Below, piece after piece: positions 41,554 through 51,658 of a stretch of 64,000 bases of DNA; the stretch's first letter is position 1; each line of letters begins with the position of its first letter. Both the position numbers and the translations under genes were made by a program. The notes under the pieces are model-generated. The model ran no database searches, was not told where the DNA came from, and saw nothing but the letters and a program-made list of their open reading frames with translations. The stretch lies in the NCBI GenBank assembly GCA_964547995.1, contig CAZJRB010000022.1:1-64000 (forward strand), written 5' to 3'. The DNA comes from CAZJRB01 sp964547995. GTDB lineage: Bacteria; Planctomycetota; Planctomycetia; Pirellulales; Thermoguttaceae.

Positions 41554-41899
41554 GGATTTATGATTTGGGATTTAGAGTCTTACGTCGTAGCTTCTGTGCG
41601 CCGTGCGCGCATGTTTTCTCGCGGGGATATTGCAAATTGCAAACTGTAAACTGTAAATTGCAAATTGAAGATCGAAATCCCGGCTGGAAATCGGCTTCCA
41701 GTGGGATCGATCCGCAGCCAAATGCGGCAAAACCACCGACCAGACGCAAGACAGAACCAATTTGCCGTTTTCAATTTTCAATTTTCAATCTCTTTGGTTG
41801 CGGCCTCAGGCCGCCTTAGGATTTGGGATTTGGCGTCGCGCTTGCGGGCGTTTGGACCCACTCCCCACCACTCACCACCCATCACCCACCACCACACTG
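41554..41899. repeat. Heptanucleotide arrays between pyrB and pyrC
   Basis: 41554-41580 has GGATTTA/GATTTGG units; 41633-41690 has ATTGCAA/ACTGTAA/ATCGAAA units; 41761-41790 has TTTTCAA units; 41793-41820 is the TTTGGTTGCGGCCTCAGGCC motif with a perfect GCGGCCTCAGGCCGC palindrome; 41858-41899 has six C-rich units (CCACTCC, CCACCAC, TCACCAC, CCATCAC, CCACCAC, CACACTG) ending exactly at the pyrC ATG. Confidence 0.88.
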
Positions 41900-43177
41900 A
41901 TGCCCAACATCCTGATCCAAAACGGCCGTGTCATCGATCCTTCGCAACCGATGGACCGGGTGACGAACTTGCTGGTGGCCGACGGCCGGATCGCATCGTA
42001 CGACGCGGCGCGGGCCGACGGCATGACGGTGATCGACGCCGCCGGCAAGATCGTTTCGCCGGGGCTGATCGACATGCACGTCCATCTCCGCGAACCCGGC
42101 GGCGAAGAGGATGAGACGATCGCGACGGGGACCATGGCGGCCCTGTCGGGCGGGTTCACGTCGATCGCTTGCATGCCCAACACCGATCCGCCGATCGACT
42201 CGCAGGGGGTCGTCGAATTCATCCGCGGTCAGGCCGCCCGCGCCGATAACTGCAACGTGTTCGTGGTGGCCTGCGTGAGCAAGAATCGCGAGGGCAAGGA
42301 ACTGGCCGAGATCGGCCAGCTCGTCGAATCGGGTGCCGTCGCTTTCACCGACGACGGGTCGCCGATCTACAACCCGGAGTTGATGCGCCGCGCGTTCGAG
42401 TATTGCCTGATGTTCGACAAGCCGGTACTGAACCACGCGGAGATCCGGGAGCTGACCGAACGCGGCATGATGCACGAGGGCCTGACGTCGCTGCTTCTGG
42501 GTCTACCCGGCATGCCCCCGGCCGCCGAGGACGTGATGGCCAGCCGCGACATCGCCCTGGCCGACGCAACCGGAGGGCGGTATCACCTGATGCACGCCTC
42601 GTGCGGCGGCAGCGTCGATGCCGTGCGGCGTGCCAAGAGGCGGGGCGTGCGCGTGACGACCGAGGTCTGCCCACACCACTTCACCCTGACCGACGAATCG
42701 ATGCGGTCGTTCGATTCGAACTACAAGGTGAACCCGCCGCTGCGGGCCGCAGGGCACCGCAAGGGCCTGATCGACGGCCTGATCGACGGCACGATCGACG
42801 TCATCGTCAGCGACCACGCCCCACACGCCGCGGAAAAAAAGCTGCAGGAGCTTGACCAGGCGCCGTTCGGAATCGTCGGCCTGGAAACGTCGCTCGGGCT
42901 GGTCGTGACCAAGCTGATTGAGCCGGGATACCTCGACTGGCCCGGCGCCCTGGCCAGAATGACCTGCAACCCGGCACGCATCTTGCACCTTGAAAAGGGA
43001 ACGCTGCAGATCGGGGCCGACGCCGATGTGACGATCATCGATCCGGCCAAGCGATGGACTGTCGATCCGAATGAGTTCCGCTCGAAGAGCCGCAACACCC
43101 CGTTCGGCGGCTGGGAACTCACCGGCCGCGCCGAAGTCGTTATTGTCGGCGGCCGTGTGAAGTTCGATCGGCGATAA
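41900..43177 (+). CDS. pyrC: Dihydroorotase, class I
   Basis: Encodes 425 aa. It closes carbamoyl aspartate to dihydroorotate. The metal site is HVHLREPG (HxH, residues 59-61), with AFTDDGSP, VLNHAEIREL, RYHLMHASCGG and DVIVSDHAPHAAEKK, all in family order. The C-terminal LQIGADADVTIIDP is the usual small beta domain. The start MPNILIQNGRVIDP is that of the family; upstream open frame is a heptanucleotide array translated as TTHHPSPTT. The array touches the ATG and no Shine-Dalgarno is present. Confidence 0.96.
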   Translation: MPNILIQNGRVIDPSQPMDRVTNLLVADGRIASYDAARADGMTVIDAAGKIVSPGLIDMHVHLREPGGEEDETIATGTMAALSGGFTSIACMPNTDPPIDSQGVVEFIRGQAARADNCNVFVVACVSKNREGKELAEIGQLVESGAVAFTDDGSPIYNPELMRRAFEYCLMFDKPVLNHAEIRELTERGMMHEGLTSLLLGLPGMPPAAEDVMASRDIALADATGGRYHLMHASCGGSVDAVRRAKRRGVRVTTEVCPHHFTLTDESMRSFDSNYKVNPPLRAAGHRKGLIDGLIDGTIDVIVSDHAPHAAEKKLQELDQAPFGIVGLETSLGLVVTKLIEPGYLDWPGALARMTCNPARILHLEKGTLQIGADADVTIIDPAKRWTVDPNEFRSKSRNTPFGGWELTGRAEVVIVGGRVKFDRR

Positions 43178-43409
43178 CGGACCGGCCGCTTGCGGCTACC
43201 CTACACTACTAACCTCAAACATCGTTAAGTTTTTGACAAAGATTCTTGGCCAATCGACTGTAACACGTTATTCGCAAAAGCTTTAGAGGGCAGGGTTCAG
43301 GGTTCAGAATTTCCGTGCAAACGTGTCCTCAGAGTCCTGAACCCTCAGCCGTCAACTTTCCTCCTTTGGTTGCGGCCTCGGCCGCGCTAAGGTTAATAAG
43401 GACTCTCGC
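43178..43409. repeat. Intergenic arrays and GCGGCCTCGG motif
   Basis: 43286-43313 has AGGGTTC units and 43328-43366 has TCAGAGT/CCTGAAC/CCTCAGC units; the two halves are partly inverse (AGGGTTCAGG with CCTGAACCCT). 43364-43392 repeats the CTTTGGTTGCGGCCTCGGCC motif. TTGACA at 43233 could be a -35 but has no good -10. AAGGA lies 10 bases before the next start. Confidence 0.65.
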
Positions 43410-44729
43410 ATGACAAGCTCTCTGGAGAAAGCCATCGCAGACAAGTCGGCCACGGTCGGCATTATCGGTTTGGGATACGTAGGGTTGCCGTTGATCCGGG
43501 CGTTTGCATCCGCCGGATTTCGGACCATGGGGTTCGACGTGGATCAGGGCAAGGTCGGCCGGCTCGCCGCCGGGAAGAGCTACATCGCACATATCTCTTC
43601 CGGCTGGATCGCCCAATGCGTCGCCGACGGTACGTTCGAGCCGACGGCCGACATGCGGCGGCTCGGCGAACCCGACGCCCTGCTGATCTGCGTCCCCACG
43701 CCCCTGAGCGAGAGCCGCGATCCGGACCTGACGTACGTCGAGCAGACGTGCCGGCAGATTGCCGAAACGCTCCGGCGGGGGCAACTCGTCGTTCTGGAGA
43801 GCACCACGTATCCCGGCACCACCCGCGACGTCATATTGCCGATTCTCGCGGCCGGCGGACTGAAAATCGGCGAGGACTTCTTCCTTGCGTACAGTCCCGA
43901 GCGGGAAGACCCCGGCAACCCGGATTTCTCGGCGGAAAAGATCCCCAAGGTCGTCGGCGGGCTCGATCCCGAAAGCAGCCGGCTCGCGGCGGCGTTGTAC
44001 CGCCATGCCGTCGTCAAAGTCATCCAGGTAGGCAGTTGCGAGGTGGCCGAGGCCTGCAAAATCGTCGAAAACACCTACCGGTCGGTCAACATCGCCATGG
44101 TCAACGAGTTGAAAATGCTCTTCGACCGGATCGGGATCGACGTTTGCGAGGTAATCGATGCGGCAAAAACGAAGCCGTTCGGGTACCAGGCGTTCTATCC
44201 GGGCCCGGGGCTGGGAGGACACTGCATTCCGATCGACCCGTTCTATCTCAGTTGGGTCGCCCGGAAGCACGGCATGCCCACGCGTTTCATCGAGTTGGCC
44301 GGCGAGATCAACACGAACATGCCCCGCTATGTGATCCGGCAGGTGATGGAGGCGCTGAACGACGCCGGCAAACCGCTGCACGGGAGCAAGGTTTGCGTGC
44401 TGGGCGTGGCGTACAAGCGGGACGTGGACGACCCGCGGGAAAGCCCGTCGTTCGTTCTGATCGAGTTATTGTTGGCCGGCGGGGCCGAGGTGAGCTACAA
44501 CGACCCGCACATACCGCGGTTGCCCAGAATGCGTCGCCACGATCTGCCGGAGATGGCCAGCGTGGAACTGACGTCCGAGTCGCTCGCCGCCCAGGATTGC
44601 GTGCTGATCGCCACGGACCACGCGGTTTACGACTACGATTTCATCGTCGAGCACGCGCCGCTGGTCGTCGACACCCGCAACGCCACGAAGAACGTCACCG
44701 CGGGCCGGGAGAAAATCCGGAAGGCATGA
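43410..44729 (+). CDS. UDP-N-acetyl-D-glucosamine-type 6-dehydrogenase
   Basis: Encodes 439 aa of the UDP-glucose/GDP-mannose dehydrogenase family. It oxidises C6 of a nucleotide sugar to the uronate in two NAD steps. The Rossmann start is GIIGLGYVGLPLIRAF, with VCVPTPLSESRDPDLTYV and the catalytic Cys272 in PGLGGHCIPIDPFYLSW. The last domain contains LGVAYKRDVDDPRESPS. The GLGGHCIPIDP and DPDL pattern favours WbpA/WecC-type UDP-N-acetylhexosamine enzymes over UDP-glucose dehydrogenase. It probably feeds polysaccharide or glycan synthesis, though no such cluster adjoins. Confidence 0.9.
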   Translation: MTSSLEKAIADKSATVGIIGLGYVGLPLIRAFASAGFRTMGFDVDQGKVGRLAAGKSYIAHISSGWIAQCVADGTFEPTADMRRLGEPDALLICVPTPLSESRDPDLTYVEQTCRQIAETLRRGQLVVLESTTYPGTTRDVILPILAAGGLKIGEDFFLAYSPEREDPGNPDFSAEKIPKVVGGLDPESSRLAAALYRHAVVKVIQVGSCEVAEACKIVENTYRSVNIAMVNELKMLFDRIGIDVCEVIDAAKTKPFGYQAFYPGPGLGGHCIPIDPFYLSWVARKHGMPTRFIELAGEINTNMPRYVIRQVMEALNDAGKPLHGSKVCVLGVAYKRDVDDPRESPSFVLIELLLAGGAEVSYNDPHIPRLPRMRRHDLPEMASVELTSESLAAQDCVLIATDHAVYDYDFIVEHAPLVVDTRNATKNVTAGREKIRKA

Positions 44730-44820
44730 CGCTTGCCCACACGGGATAAGGCTGGTATCGCGGCTTTTACACCGAGGGCATTGTCGTCCTGCAGGAGCCG
44801 GACCGGGTAGGCCTGCCGAG

Positions 44821-46368
44821 CTACGATGGCTTTTCACCGTCGCCGAACAAGCGGGGCGTCGGGGCGGCCGGTTTCTCCGACGGCGGCGTCGACGGGGTGG
44901 GGGCAACGTCCTCGCCGAAGAGGCTGGGGATCTTCTCCGGCGTGGCGAAGAGATTCTTCGTCTCCTCGTGTTGCTTCTTGGCCCTTTCGGCGATCGGGAC
45001 CGGCAGCTTCACGTCCCCAGGCTTGAACAGGTCGATCGTACCGTCCTTGGCCAGGGCGATTTTGTAGACCTTCTCCTCCAGCACTTTCTGCTTCGAGTTA
45101 CCCTGGCCGTCGTCGAACCGCAGGACGGGCGGGTACTTCATGCCGGGATACTGCTTCTGCTGCTTGGCCGCGATCGAGTGTTTTTGATTGTTCAGCAGGA
45201 AGCGGAAGTCGAACGGGTTGTCGGAGTTGTCCAGCGTCGAGCTGTAGCTGTGCTTGTACAATTCCCAGCCCTTGTCGGTAACCGTGAACTTGTACGTCCC
45301 TTCGGTGATCTTGTACTTGGCGTTGCCGAACTGTCCGCCCCGGCCGAAAGCCACCGTCACGCTCTTGCGATCGAGGTGCTGTTCAAAGCCGGGCTGCATG
45401 GAGAACCGTTTCCCGTCCAGGGAATAGTTGACCACGGAGGGGCCGCCGTTCTTCAGGAGTATCCCGCTGCGGATAACCCGGCCGGACGATTCGGGCACGG
45501 GATCGGCAAAGCTGTAGGGGACCTGCGCCGCGTCGGCCCAGTTGCAGCAGCGGCAGTAGTACGGGTACGGAGCGGGTCCCCACCATGCCCAGGGATTCAG
45601 CCAGAACGGGCCGGGCCAGCCCCAGCCGGGAAACCCCCAGAAGCCGCCCCAAATGCCGACGTTCACGTTGACGTTGATTACCAGGACCACATTGACGTTG
45701 AAGTTCACCGCCCTCAGGGCCTTAAGCGCGCCGTGGCCGAAGATCAGCTCCTTGATGTGCTTGGTCGCGGCCAACTGTTGATCGTGATTCAGCCCCGACC
45801 CGATCTTCCCGAGCAATGCCTTCATATGGTCCGCTTTCAGCGAGCCGTCGTTGGCGTGCTCCACCAGTTTGTCGACGGCGTCGGCGTGCTCGTCGCCCAA
45901 GACGTCTTTGAGATGTTGCCCGGCCTTGTTGTTGTGGTCGGTCAACTCCTTGGTGAACGCCTCGGCCTGCTCCGGGGTGATCACCTGCATGTTGAGGTGC
46001 TCGAGGACATTGTTCTTATCGGGCTCTTGGACGATCTCGTTCTCCGGCGGCTTGCCCGGTTGCTGCGACTCATTCGGCAACGTGTTATCCGGAATGGGGT
46101 CGGGCTTCGGATCGTGGCTGGGATAGTAATCGTGGTTGGGATAGTAATTGTCACCCCAATCATGATCCAGGATCGGGCCGTGCGGGATGTAGTTGTTTAT
46201 GTCAAAATGGCCGCCGGAGGAATGGCCGGAGTGCCCCGGCGTACTATGACCGCCGATGTGCCCCCCGCCGCCACGCCAACCTGGTTGAGCACAGCCCGCC
46301 TCGACGCACACGAATCCAACACCGACAAAAATTACCAACCCGATCCAGTAGCTTGATCGACACGGCAT
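44821..46368 (-). CDS. Exported protein with Trp/Gly-rich segment
   Basis: Encodes 515 aa. The N-terminus MPCRSSYWIGLVIFVGVGFV ends at EAGC, a possible lipobox, so it is exported. Next come His/Gly-rich repeats (GGGHIGGHSTPGHSGHSSGG) and Tyr/Asp/His repeats (DNYYPNHDYYPSHDPKPDPI). A helical domain (about 120-215) precedes an odd stretch (about 225-275): NVNVVLVINVNVNVGIWGGF, then WGFPGWGWPGPFWLNPWAWW. The C-terminal half is beta-rich (SVVNYSLDGKRFSMQPGFEQ), then an acidic, proline-rich tail. I know no family for it. The upstream 152 bases carry no clear promoter. Confidence 0.75.
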   Translation of the reverse strand: MPCRSSYWIGLVIFVGVGFVCVEAGCAQPGWRGGGGHIGGHSTPGHSGHSSGGHFDINNYIPHGPILDHDWGDNYYPNHDYYPSHDPKPDPIPDNTLPNESQQPGKPPENEIVQEPDKNNVLEHLNMQVITPEQAEAFTKELTDHNNKAGQHLKDVLGDEHADAVDKLVEHANDGSLKADHMKALLGKIGSGLNHDQQLAATKHIKELIFGHGALKALRAVNFNVNVVLVINVNVNVGIWGGFWGFPGWGWPGPFWLNPWAWWGPAPYPYYCRCCNWADAAQVPYSFADPVPESSGRVIRSGILLKNGGPSVVNYSLDGKRFSMQPGFEQHLDRKSVTVAFGRGGQFGNAKYKITEGTYKFTVTDKGWELYKHSYSSTLDNSDNPFDFRFLLNNQKHSIAAKQQKQYPGMKYPPVLRFDDGQGNSKQKVLEEKVYKIALAKDGTIDLFKPGDVKLPVPIAERAKKQHEETKNLFATPEKIPSLFGEDVAPTPSTPPSEKPAAPTPRLFGDGEKPS

Positions 46369-46521
46369 CGCAGGAACCCTTTCTCGAAACGGGGAGAAGC
46401 AGACCGCGTCCCAACGGTCGCTGCCAAAGCCAAATTCATATCCACAATATAGCAGATACAATCGCCGAAGTCAAACCCCATAAGCGGCAACCTCCGTGAC
46501 CAGCCGATTTCAGGGGTTTGA

Positions 46522-49500
46522 TTATTTTTCCTCGGGTGCCGCGGCATCCTTGGCCGCGGCAGGTTTCTCGGGGTCGAACGACTGCATCAACGTCACTTTA
46601 TGGTCTTCATCGATGACCATGTTGACGCGAAACTGGAGCATGGCCGGTTCTTTCTTGGACTTCGAGTAGATCTCGTTCAGTAAGGTGAACATCCTTACTT
46701 TCTTCTGGACCGGCTCGAGCTTCTTATTGATCTCGTTCTTCTTGCGATCATCGTTTGGCGCCGTCATTTCCAGTTCCCGCAGCAATTTCCGCTGCTCAGC
46801 CATGATGGGCTCGACAACCTGTTTGGCCTCCCTGGCTATGAACGGGCGGATCCCGATCGGCGGTCCGTAGTCGATGTAGGCGCCGACCTCGACCGTCGGA
46901 CGGATCTTGAAGTTGAAGAGCGATTGCAGCCAGAAGTCCGGTATTTGCTCTTTGTCGAACGTGATCTTGGCCAGGTTGCTGGGGAGCACGGTCTTGGGGA
47001 CGAACTTAGGTTTGGGGAATCCGCCGTCGACGCGGACGAAGTGCAGTCGCAGCAACTCGCGTTCGGGCAGGCCTTCGGCAGGCAGCACGCTGCGGCTCTT
47101 TTTGCCCTCAAAGGTGATCGTTACCGGTTTGATGATTTCCGGCCGACCCAATTGGAGGAAACGGGTATTGCCGTCGACCGTGATGTCCAGCCCGCACTTC
47201 AACAGGGGATTGGTAATGCTGGGCGGCATTTTCGGCGCCCACTGGAAACCGAGTGTGCCTTTTTTGATGTAGATCCGGGCAACCGTACCTTTTACGGGCT
47301 TGCCCTGCTTCTCCATGTGCAGATAGATCCGACCTTCTCCGGTGGCATCGTCGAACACCAATTCGTAATACTTGGGAGGCTTGACCACCTTTTCCCCGCC
47401 GAGCAACGCCAAACCAACGGCCGAGTCCGGCATCAGGGCAAGCTTGCCGAGGACGTGCTCGGGCTCGGCCGTTCCCGAACTCTTGGAAAGCCGCTCGAGG
47501 CCGCCGCTCCGGCCGAGGAACTCGAAGGGATCGTGCAGGTGTTCGGCCGTGGTCTTGACTTCTTCCGGCGTCAGCTCGCGGTTGAAAATCGTCACATTGT
47601 CGATCAGGCCGTTGAAGGACTTCCACTTGTAGTTCTTGTTGGAGAACCCGATTTTCAGCACGAAGTCGCCCTTGTCGGGCGAATTGCCGACTCCCCAGTT
47701 GGTTTTCTCGCCGTCCTTCTTGCCGTCGATGTAGAGGGCAGCGTCCCCATTTTCGCCGTCGTCATGCGATTTCACGACCAGGGCGACGTGATGCCACTTG
47801 TCGTCGCTGATCTTGTTTCGCGAGGTGAATATGCCCTTCCCATTCACTTCCAGCGCCAACTTGCCGCCGTCGCGGAGGTGGAAGATCTTGCCGCCGCGCG
47901 AAAAATCCTCCTTCTCTCGGGTGAAAGCGATAATCGTGCCGTCGGTGTTCGTCTTGATCCAGGCGGTCCAGGTAAAGTCGCCGGCGTAGTCGAACCCCTC
48001 GTTGGACCCCTCGATGATGACGCGTCCACCGGTGCCGTCGAATCGCAGGGCACCGCCGTGCTTGCCCTCTTGGCCAAGGCTCACGTTCCCCCGGACAACA
48101 CCGTAATGTTCTTTCCCGGAGAGATCGCGCAGCCGGCCCGACTTTTCGTCCATATTGAAGATCGCGAAGCTGCCCGTGGTATCGAGCGTCGATCTCTTCT
48201 TGGGTTTGTCCTTGGGCGCGGGTACTTTGGGCTCCCCGGGTCCGGGTACTTTGGGTCCGGGTACTTTGGGTCCGGGTGGTTCGTGTTTTGCCGTTGCCAT
48301 GGCGACGGCTTCCTTCCCCAACCGTTTCTCGGTGGCCGGCAGGTCGAGTTTGCCTTCGGCGTGGAAATCGTCGAACATGACGTGGCCCCGCCCCCCTCTG
48401 TTGTGATCGACCACCTTGAGGTAGACCTGTTTACCGACCACCTGCGGGATGTCCCACTCGACCTTCTGCATCTCGCCGTTGGGGCCGCCTTTGGCATGGT
48501 ACACCTCGCGGCCGTCGATCGTGCAAAGCGCGACGTAGGTATTGTTATGTCTTCCGCCGCCGACGAGCATCGACATTTTCGGTCCTGTGGGAACGAAGAC
48601 GGGCGACTCGATCTCCCCGGTCATCTTGTCATCGAACTTGTCGTCGGGTTTGTCGACGGTCGACAAGAAGAACCGTCCTTGCTTGTTGCACTTCTCGTTT
48701 TTCTTGTCATGGCGGAAGTCGCGATCTGCGACGGGGAGTTCGAATTTTCCCTTGACCTCTTTCCATCCTTGCAGATTGCCGCTCTCGAAATCGAACACCA
48801 ACGGAGGGCCTTTCGTCGGGGCGGGTTCCCCGCCGGGTTCGATTTTGCGCGGTTTGGCGTTTTTCCGGTCGCCCTCGAAATAGTATGCGGCCCAGCGATC
48901 GTAATTGTGGATTTTCACCAGCAGTTCGTTCTCGCCAGCGTTTAATTTCAGATCGGCCTTGTCGCGTTCCCGGCTGGCATCGCGTTCCTTATTGACCACG
49001 ATGAGTTTTTTGCCGTTCAGCCAGACGATCAGTGCGTCGTCGCTCCCGAAAGTGGCGGGCAGGATCGCCGGCTGTTTCGCCGTGATGGCCCGGAAAAGGT
49101 AGGTTGACGTGCCCCTGCCGCCCGGCAGGTCCTGCTTGGTGCCGTCCCACGCGTTGTGGAGCTCCACCCAAAGCGGTTTGCCTTTGTCCTTCGCCTGCAG
49201 ATCGACCCCTTCTTCGGGGAACTTCGGCTCGTCGAATTTTTTGGCGCTGATCGGGCCGGTCGTGTACCACGGCCCATACTCGATCCCTAGAGGATTGAGA
49301 TCATAACCTAGTGGCGGCGGCGGTTTCTTCTCCGGCGGCAGGGGTTTTAATTCTTGCCGAGGCGTCGGTTTCAGCCAGTCTTGCTGCTGTACCGTGCCGC
49401 GATCGTGGGAACGGAGCAGGAAACCAATGATCACGACGAGCAGGAGGGCGCCGGCCGCGATCGCACCGGCGATGATTTTCTGCTTGGGTGTCCGGAAAAA

Positions 49501-50745
49501 TGCGGCCATGGTTGCCGGGGCCTTTTCGCCGGGAGTCTTGCCCTTGCCGATACCCGAGGAGGACGGACCCGCGCCGGCCGCCGTTTTTCGGGCCCTCAAA
49601 CTCATGGTCTGGGAATCGCCGGTGTCGATTTTGGGCAAGCCGTTTCCAATGGCCGGTTCCGTTGACGGTTCTGTCGACGGTTCCGTCAGCGGCGCTGCCC
49701 GTTTCAACGGTGCAGCCGGTTTCGCCTTGAGTTTCGGCGCCGACAATCCGGCCAGGTCCTGACTGACCTCCGCCGCCGTTTGGTACCGGTCGTCCGGGCT
49801 CTTGGCCATCATCTTTCCACAGACCTCGACCAGTTTCGCCGGCACGTCGGACCGAAACTCCGTGATGCTCTTGGGATCTATCGCCTGGTGCTTCATCAGC
49901 TTCTCGTGCAGCATCCCCTCGGGAAAGGGCGGTTGTCCGGTCAGCAGGAAGTAAAGCGTGCAGCCGAGCGAGTAGATGTCGGCCCGGTGGTTGAAATCCT
50001 TTCCCCCCAAAGCCTGTTCGGGGGACAAATAATCGACCGAGCCGAGCACCTGGTCGTTACTCTGATTTTTGCTGCGGACTTCTTTGGGGTCCTGCAATTG
50101 GGCCAGCCCCATGTCGACGATCTTCACGACTCCCTTCGGATTCAGCAGGAGATTGGAGGGCTTGATGTCGCAATGGATCATGTTGCGCTGATGGCCGTGT
50201 TGCAGCCCGTCGGCCGCCTGGCGGATGTAGTCGGCCGCCATGTTGGGATCGAGCACCCCCCGCGACTCGACAAGCTGTTCGAGGTCCTCACCGTCGACGA
50301 ACTCCATAACGAGGTAATACCGGTCACCCTCGTTGTCGACACTGTAGGCCTGAACAATGTTGGGGTGGTCGAGCGCGGCGATTGCCCGGGCCTCGGTAAG
50401 GAACCGTTCGAGCGAGCCGGGCTCCTTGCTGACGCTGCTTGAGATGATTTTCAGCGCCACGCGGCGATCCATCGTTGTGTGCTGGCCGAGGTAGACTCTC
50501 CCCATCCCGCCTTCGCCCAGCAGCTTGAGCAGCTTGTACTTGCCAAGAAAGAAATGGCTTCCCCCGGCAAGCAGTTGCACGCGTTGCCAATCGGTAATCA
50601 GACACGCATCGAGCAGCCGCTTTGCCAGAGCGGGGGCGTCATCGCCGTCTCGGACCATGGCACGAGCCCGGTCGAACTGCTTTTGCTCGAGCAGTTGGCT
50701 CTTCTGGAGAAGATCAAGAAACTCTTCAACCGCGGTGATAGCCAT
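46522..50745 (-). CDS. Membrane Ser/Thr protein kinase fused to LamG-type domains
   Basis: Encodes 1407 aa. Residues about 70-335 are a Pkn-type kinase: GEGGMG (77-82), Lys99 (VALKI), HCD (191-193) and DMG (211-213, in place of DFG), with SPEQALGGKDFNHRADIYSL. A membrane span is IIAGAIAAGALLLVVIIGFL (424-443). Outside are PA14-like and sugar-binding-type parts, a PGPKV repeat linker (824-850) and a LamG/concanavalin-like domain (about 858-1075, DDKWHHVALVV, FNGLIDNVTIFNRELTPEEV). The last 330 residues are beta-rich, then coiled coil. Planctomycetes have many kinases fused this way. The non-RD HCD and DMG suggest unusual regulation. Confidence 0.9.
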   Translation of the reverse strand: MAITAVEEFLDLLQKSQLLEQKQFDRARAMVRDGDDAPALAKRLLDACLITDWQRVQLLAGGSHFFLGKYKLLKLLGEGGMGRVYLGQHTTMDRRVALKIISSSVSKEPGSLERFLTEARAIAALDHPNIVQAYSVDNEGDRYYLVMEFVDGEDLEQLVESRGVLDPNMAADYIRQAADGLQHGHQRNMIHCDIKPSNLLLNPKGVVKIVDMGLAQLQDPKEVRSKNQSNDQVLGSVDYLSPEQALGGKDFNHRADIYSLGCTLYFLLTGQPPFPEGMLHEKLMKHQAIDPKSITEFRSDVPAKLVEVCGKMMAKSPDDRYQTAAEVSQDLAGLSAPKLKAKPAAPLKRAAPLTEPSTEPSTEPAIGNGLPKIDTGDSQTMSLRARKTAAGAGPSSSGIGKGKTPGEKAPATMAAFFRTPKQKIIAGAIAAGALLLVVIIGFLLRSHDRGTVQQQDWLKPTPRQELKPLPPEKKPPPPLGYDLNPLGIEYGPWYTTGPISAKKFDEPKFPEEGVDLQAKDKGKPLWVELHNAWDGTKQDLPGGRGTSTYLFRAITAKQPAILPATFGSDDALIVWLNGKKLIVVNKERDASRERDKADLKLNAGENELLVKIHNYDRWAAYYFEGDRKNAKPRKIEPGGEPAPTKGPPLVFDFESGNLQGWKEVKGKFELPVADRDFRHDKKNEKCNKQGRFFLSTVDKPDDKFDDKMTGEIESPVFVPTGPKMSMLVGGGRHNNTYVALCTIDGREVYHAKGGPNGEMQKVEWDIPQVVGKQVYLKVVDHNRGGRGHVMFDDFHAEGKLDLPATEKRLGKEAVAMATAKHEPPGPKVPGPKVPGPGEPKVPAPKDKPKKRSTLDTTGSFAIFNMDEKSGRLRDLSGKEHYGVVRGNVSLGQEGKHGGALRFDGTGGRVIIEGSNEGFDYAGDFTWTAWIKTNTDGTIIAFTREKEDFSRGGKIFHLRDGGKLALEVNGKGIFTSRNKISDDKWHHVALVVKSHDDGENGDAALYIDGKKDGEKTNWGVGNSPDKGDFVLKIGFSNKNYKWKSFNGLIDNVTIFNRELTPEEVKTTAEHLHDPFEFLGRSGGLERLSKSSGTAEPEHVLGKLALMPDSAVGLALLGGEKVVKPPKYYELVFDDATGEGRIYLHMEKQGKPVKGTVARIYIKKGTLGFQWAPKMPPSITNPLLKCGLDITVDGNTRFLQLGRPEIIKPVTITFEGKKSRSVLPAEGLPERELLRLHFVRVDGGFPKPKFVPKTVLPSNLAKITFDKEQIPDFWLQSLFNFKIRPTVEVGAYIDYGPPIGIRPFIAREAKQVVEPIMAEQRKLLRELEMTAPNDDRKKNEINKKLEPVQKKVRMFTLLNEIYSKSKKEPAMLQFRVNMVIDEDHKVTLMQSFDPEKPAAAKDAAAPEEK

Positions 50746-51658
50746 GGACTTACCGACACCCCGAATGGGGGATGGCGATTGCTTGCATCCCCTTATACCC
50801 CATCTATAGGGTAAGTGTACCAGTATTCTGCAAAAAGTGCAAATCCCCTGCTTGCAACACGCTGAGAAAGCGGGGGCTGGAAGCCTGTCTGAGTCGCCAC
50901 ATGATAGACGGTTTCTCCCCGGTCGGCTAGTCTGCGTGGACGAACAGTCCGGTCTGCGCATCCGGCCACCCCTCGACGTCCCCGCCGATTCCCCCACAAC
51001 GGAACCCCGGCACGCAGTGCCAGGGCTTTTGCTCCCGACTCTCGACTCTTAACCCCAACGTTGCAGAAAACGGGTTGTAGGACGGGCTTCCAAGCCCGTC
51101 CCGTTCGGTTCGAAACGCACCTACAATTTCACCATTGGTGAAATCAAGAAACAGACGACGAGAGGCCGTTTTATGCTGCAATGGACGGGCTTGGAAGCCC
51201 GTCCTACGGTGATTGTCTGCAACTACGAGGTTAACTCTCGACCTCCACAGCGTTGCCCGAAAGCCACATGTTCCACCGGCGGTGTTGCCGTGGGGCAACA
51301 CGCGGTTCCGATTGAGATGGTTCTTCTTGTCGTACTCGACCGTGTACGGCCGGCCCTCTGAAAACGGCCGTTTCGGCGAGATCCCGGCTTTTGGCCGGAC
51401 CTATACTTGCTTGCCCCGGCGTCGGAGGACGCGCTAGCTCCGCAACCACTGGTCGCGGTTTAGCAGTACCCCCACGACCCGGCACGTCCCTTCACGGGCG
51501 CCGCTTCGAGGCGCCAAGGTCGTGTTCCAGCGACCGGTCCGTGGGAGACAAACCCAGAACGAAACACCCTTGAGAACAACGGCGGTTTCAACCGGCCCTC
51601 GGGCCGGATCCCTTCCCTCGAAACCCGCCGCCAATTGGACCCGACCAAGAGAATCGCC
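50746..51658. repeat. 913-base intergenic region with several palindromes
   Basis: 51003-51025 is a terminator-like CCCCGGCACGCAGTGCCAGG hairpin; 51032-51056 is a short heptanucleotide array (TCCCGAC, TCTCGAC, TCTTAAC). 51077-51101 and 51183-51207 are a perfect 25-bp inverted repeat (GTAGGACGGGCTTCCAAGCC and on), 81 bases apart. 51437-51463 is a degraded GCGACC half. 50746-51000 and 51464-51658 contain no recognisable site, and no gene was seen in any frame. Confidence 0.65.
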
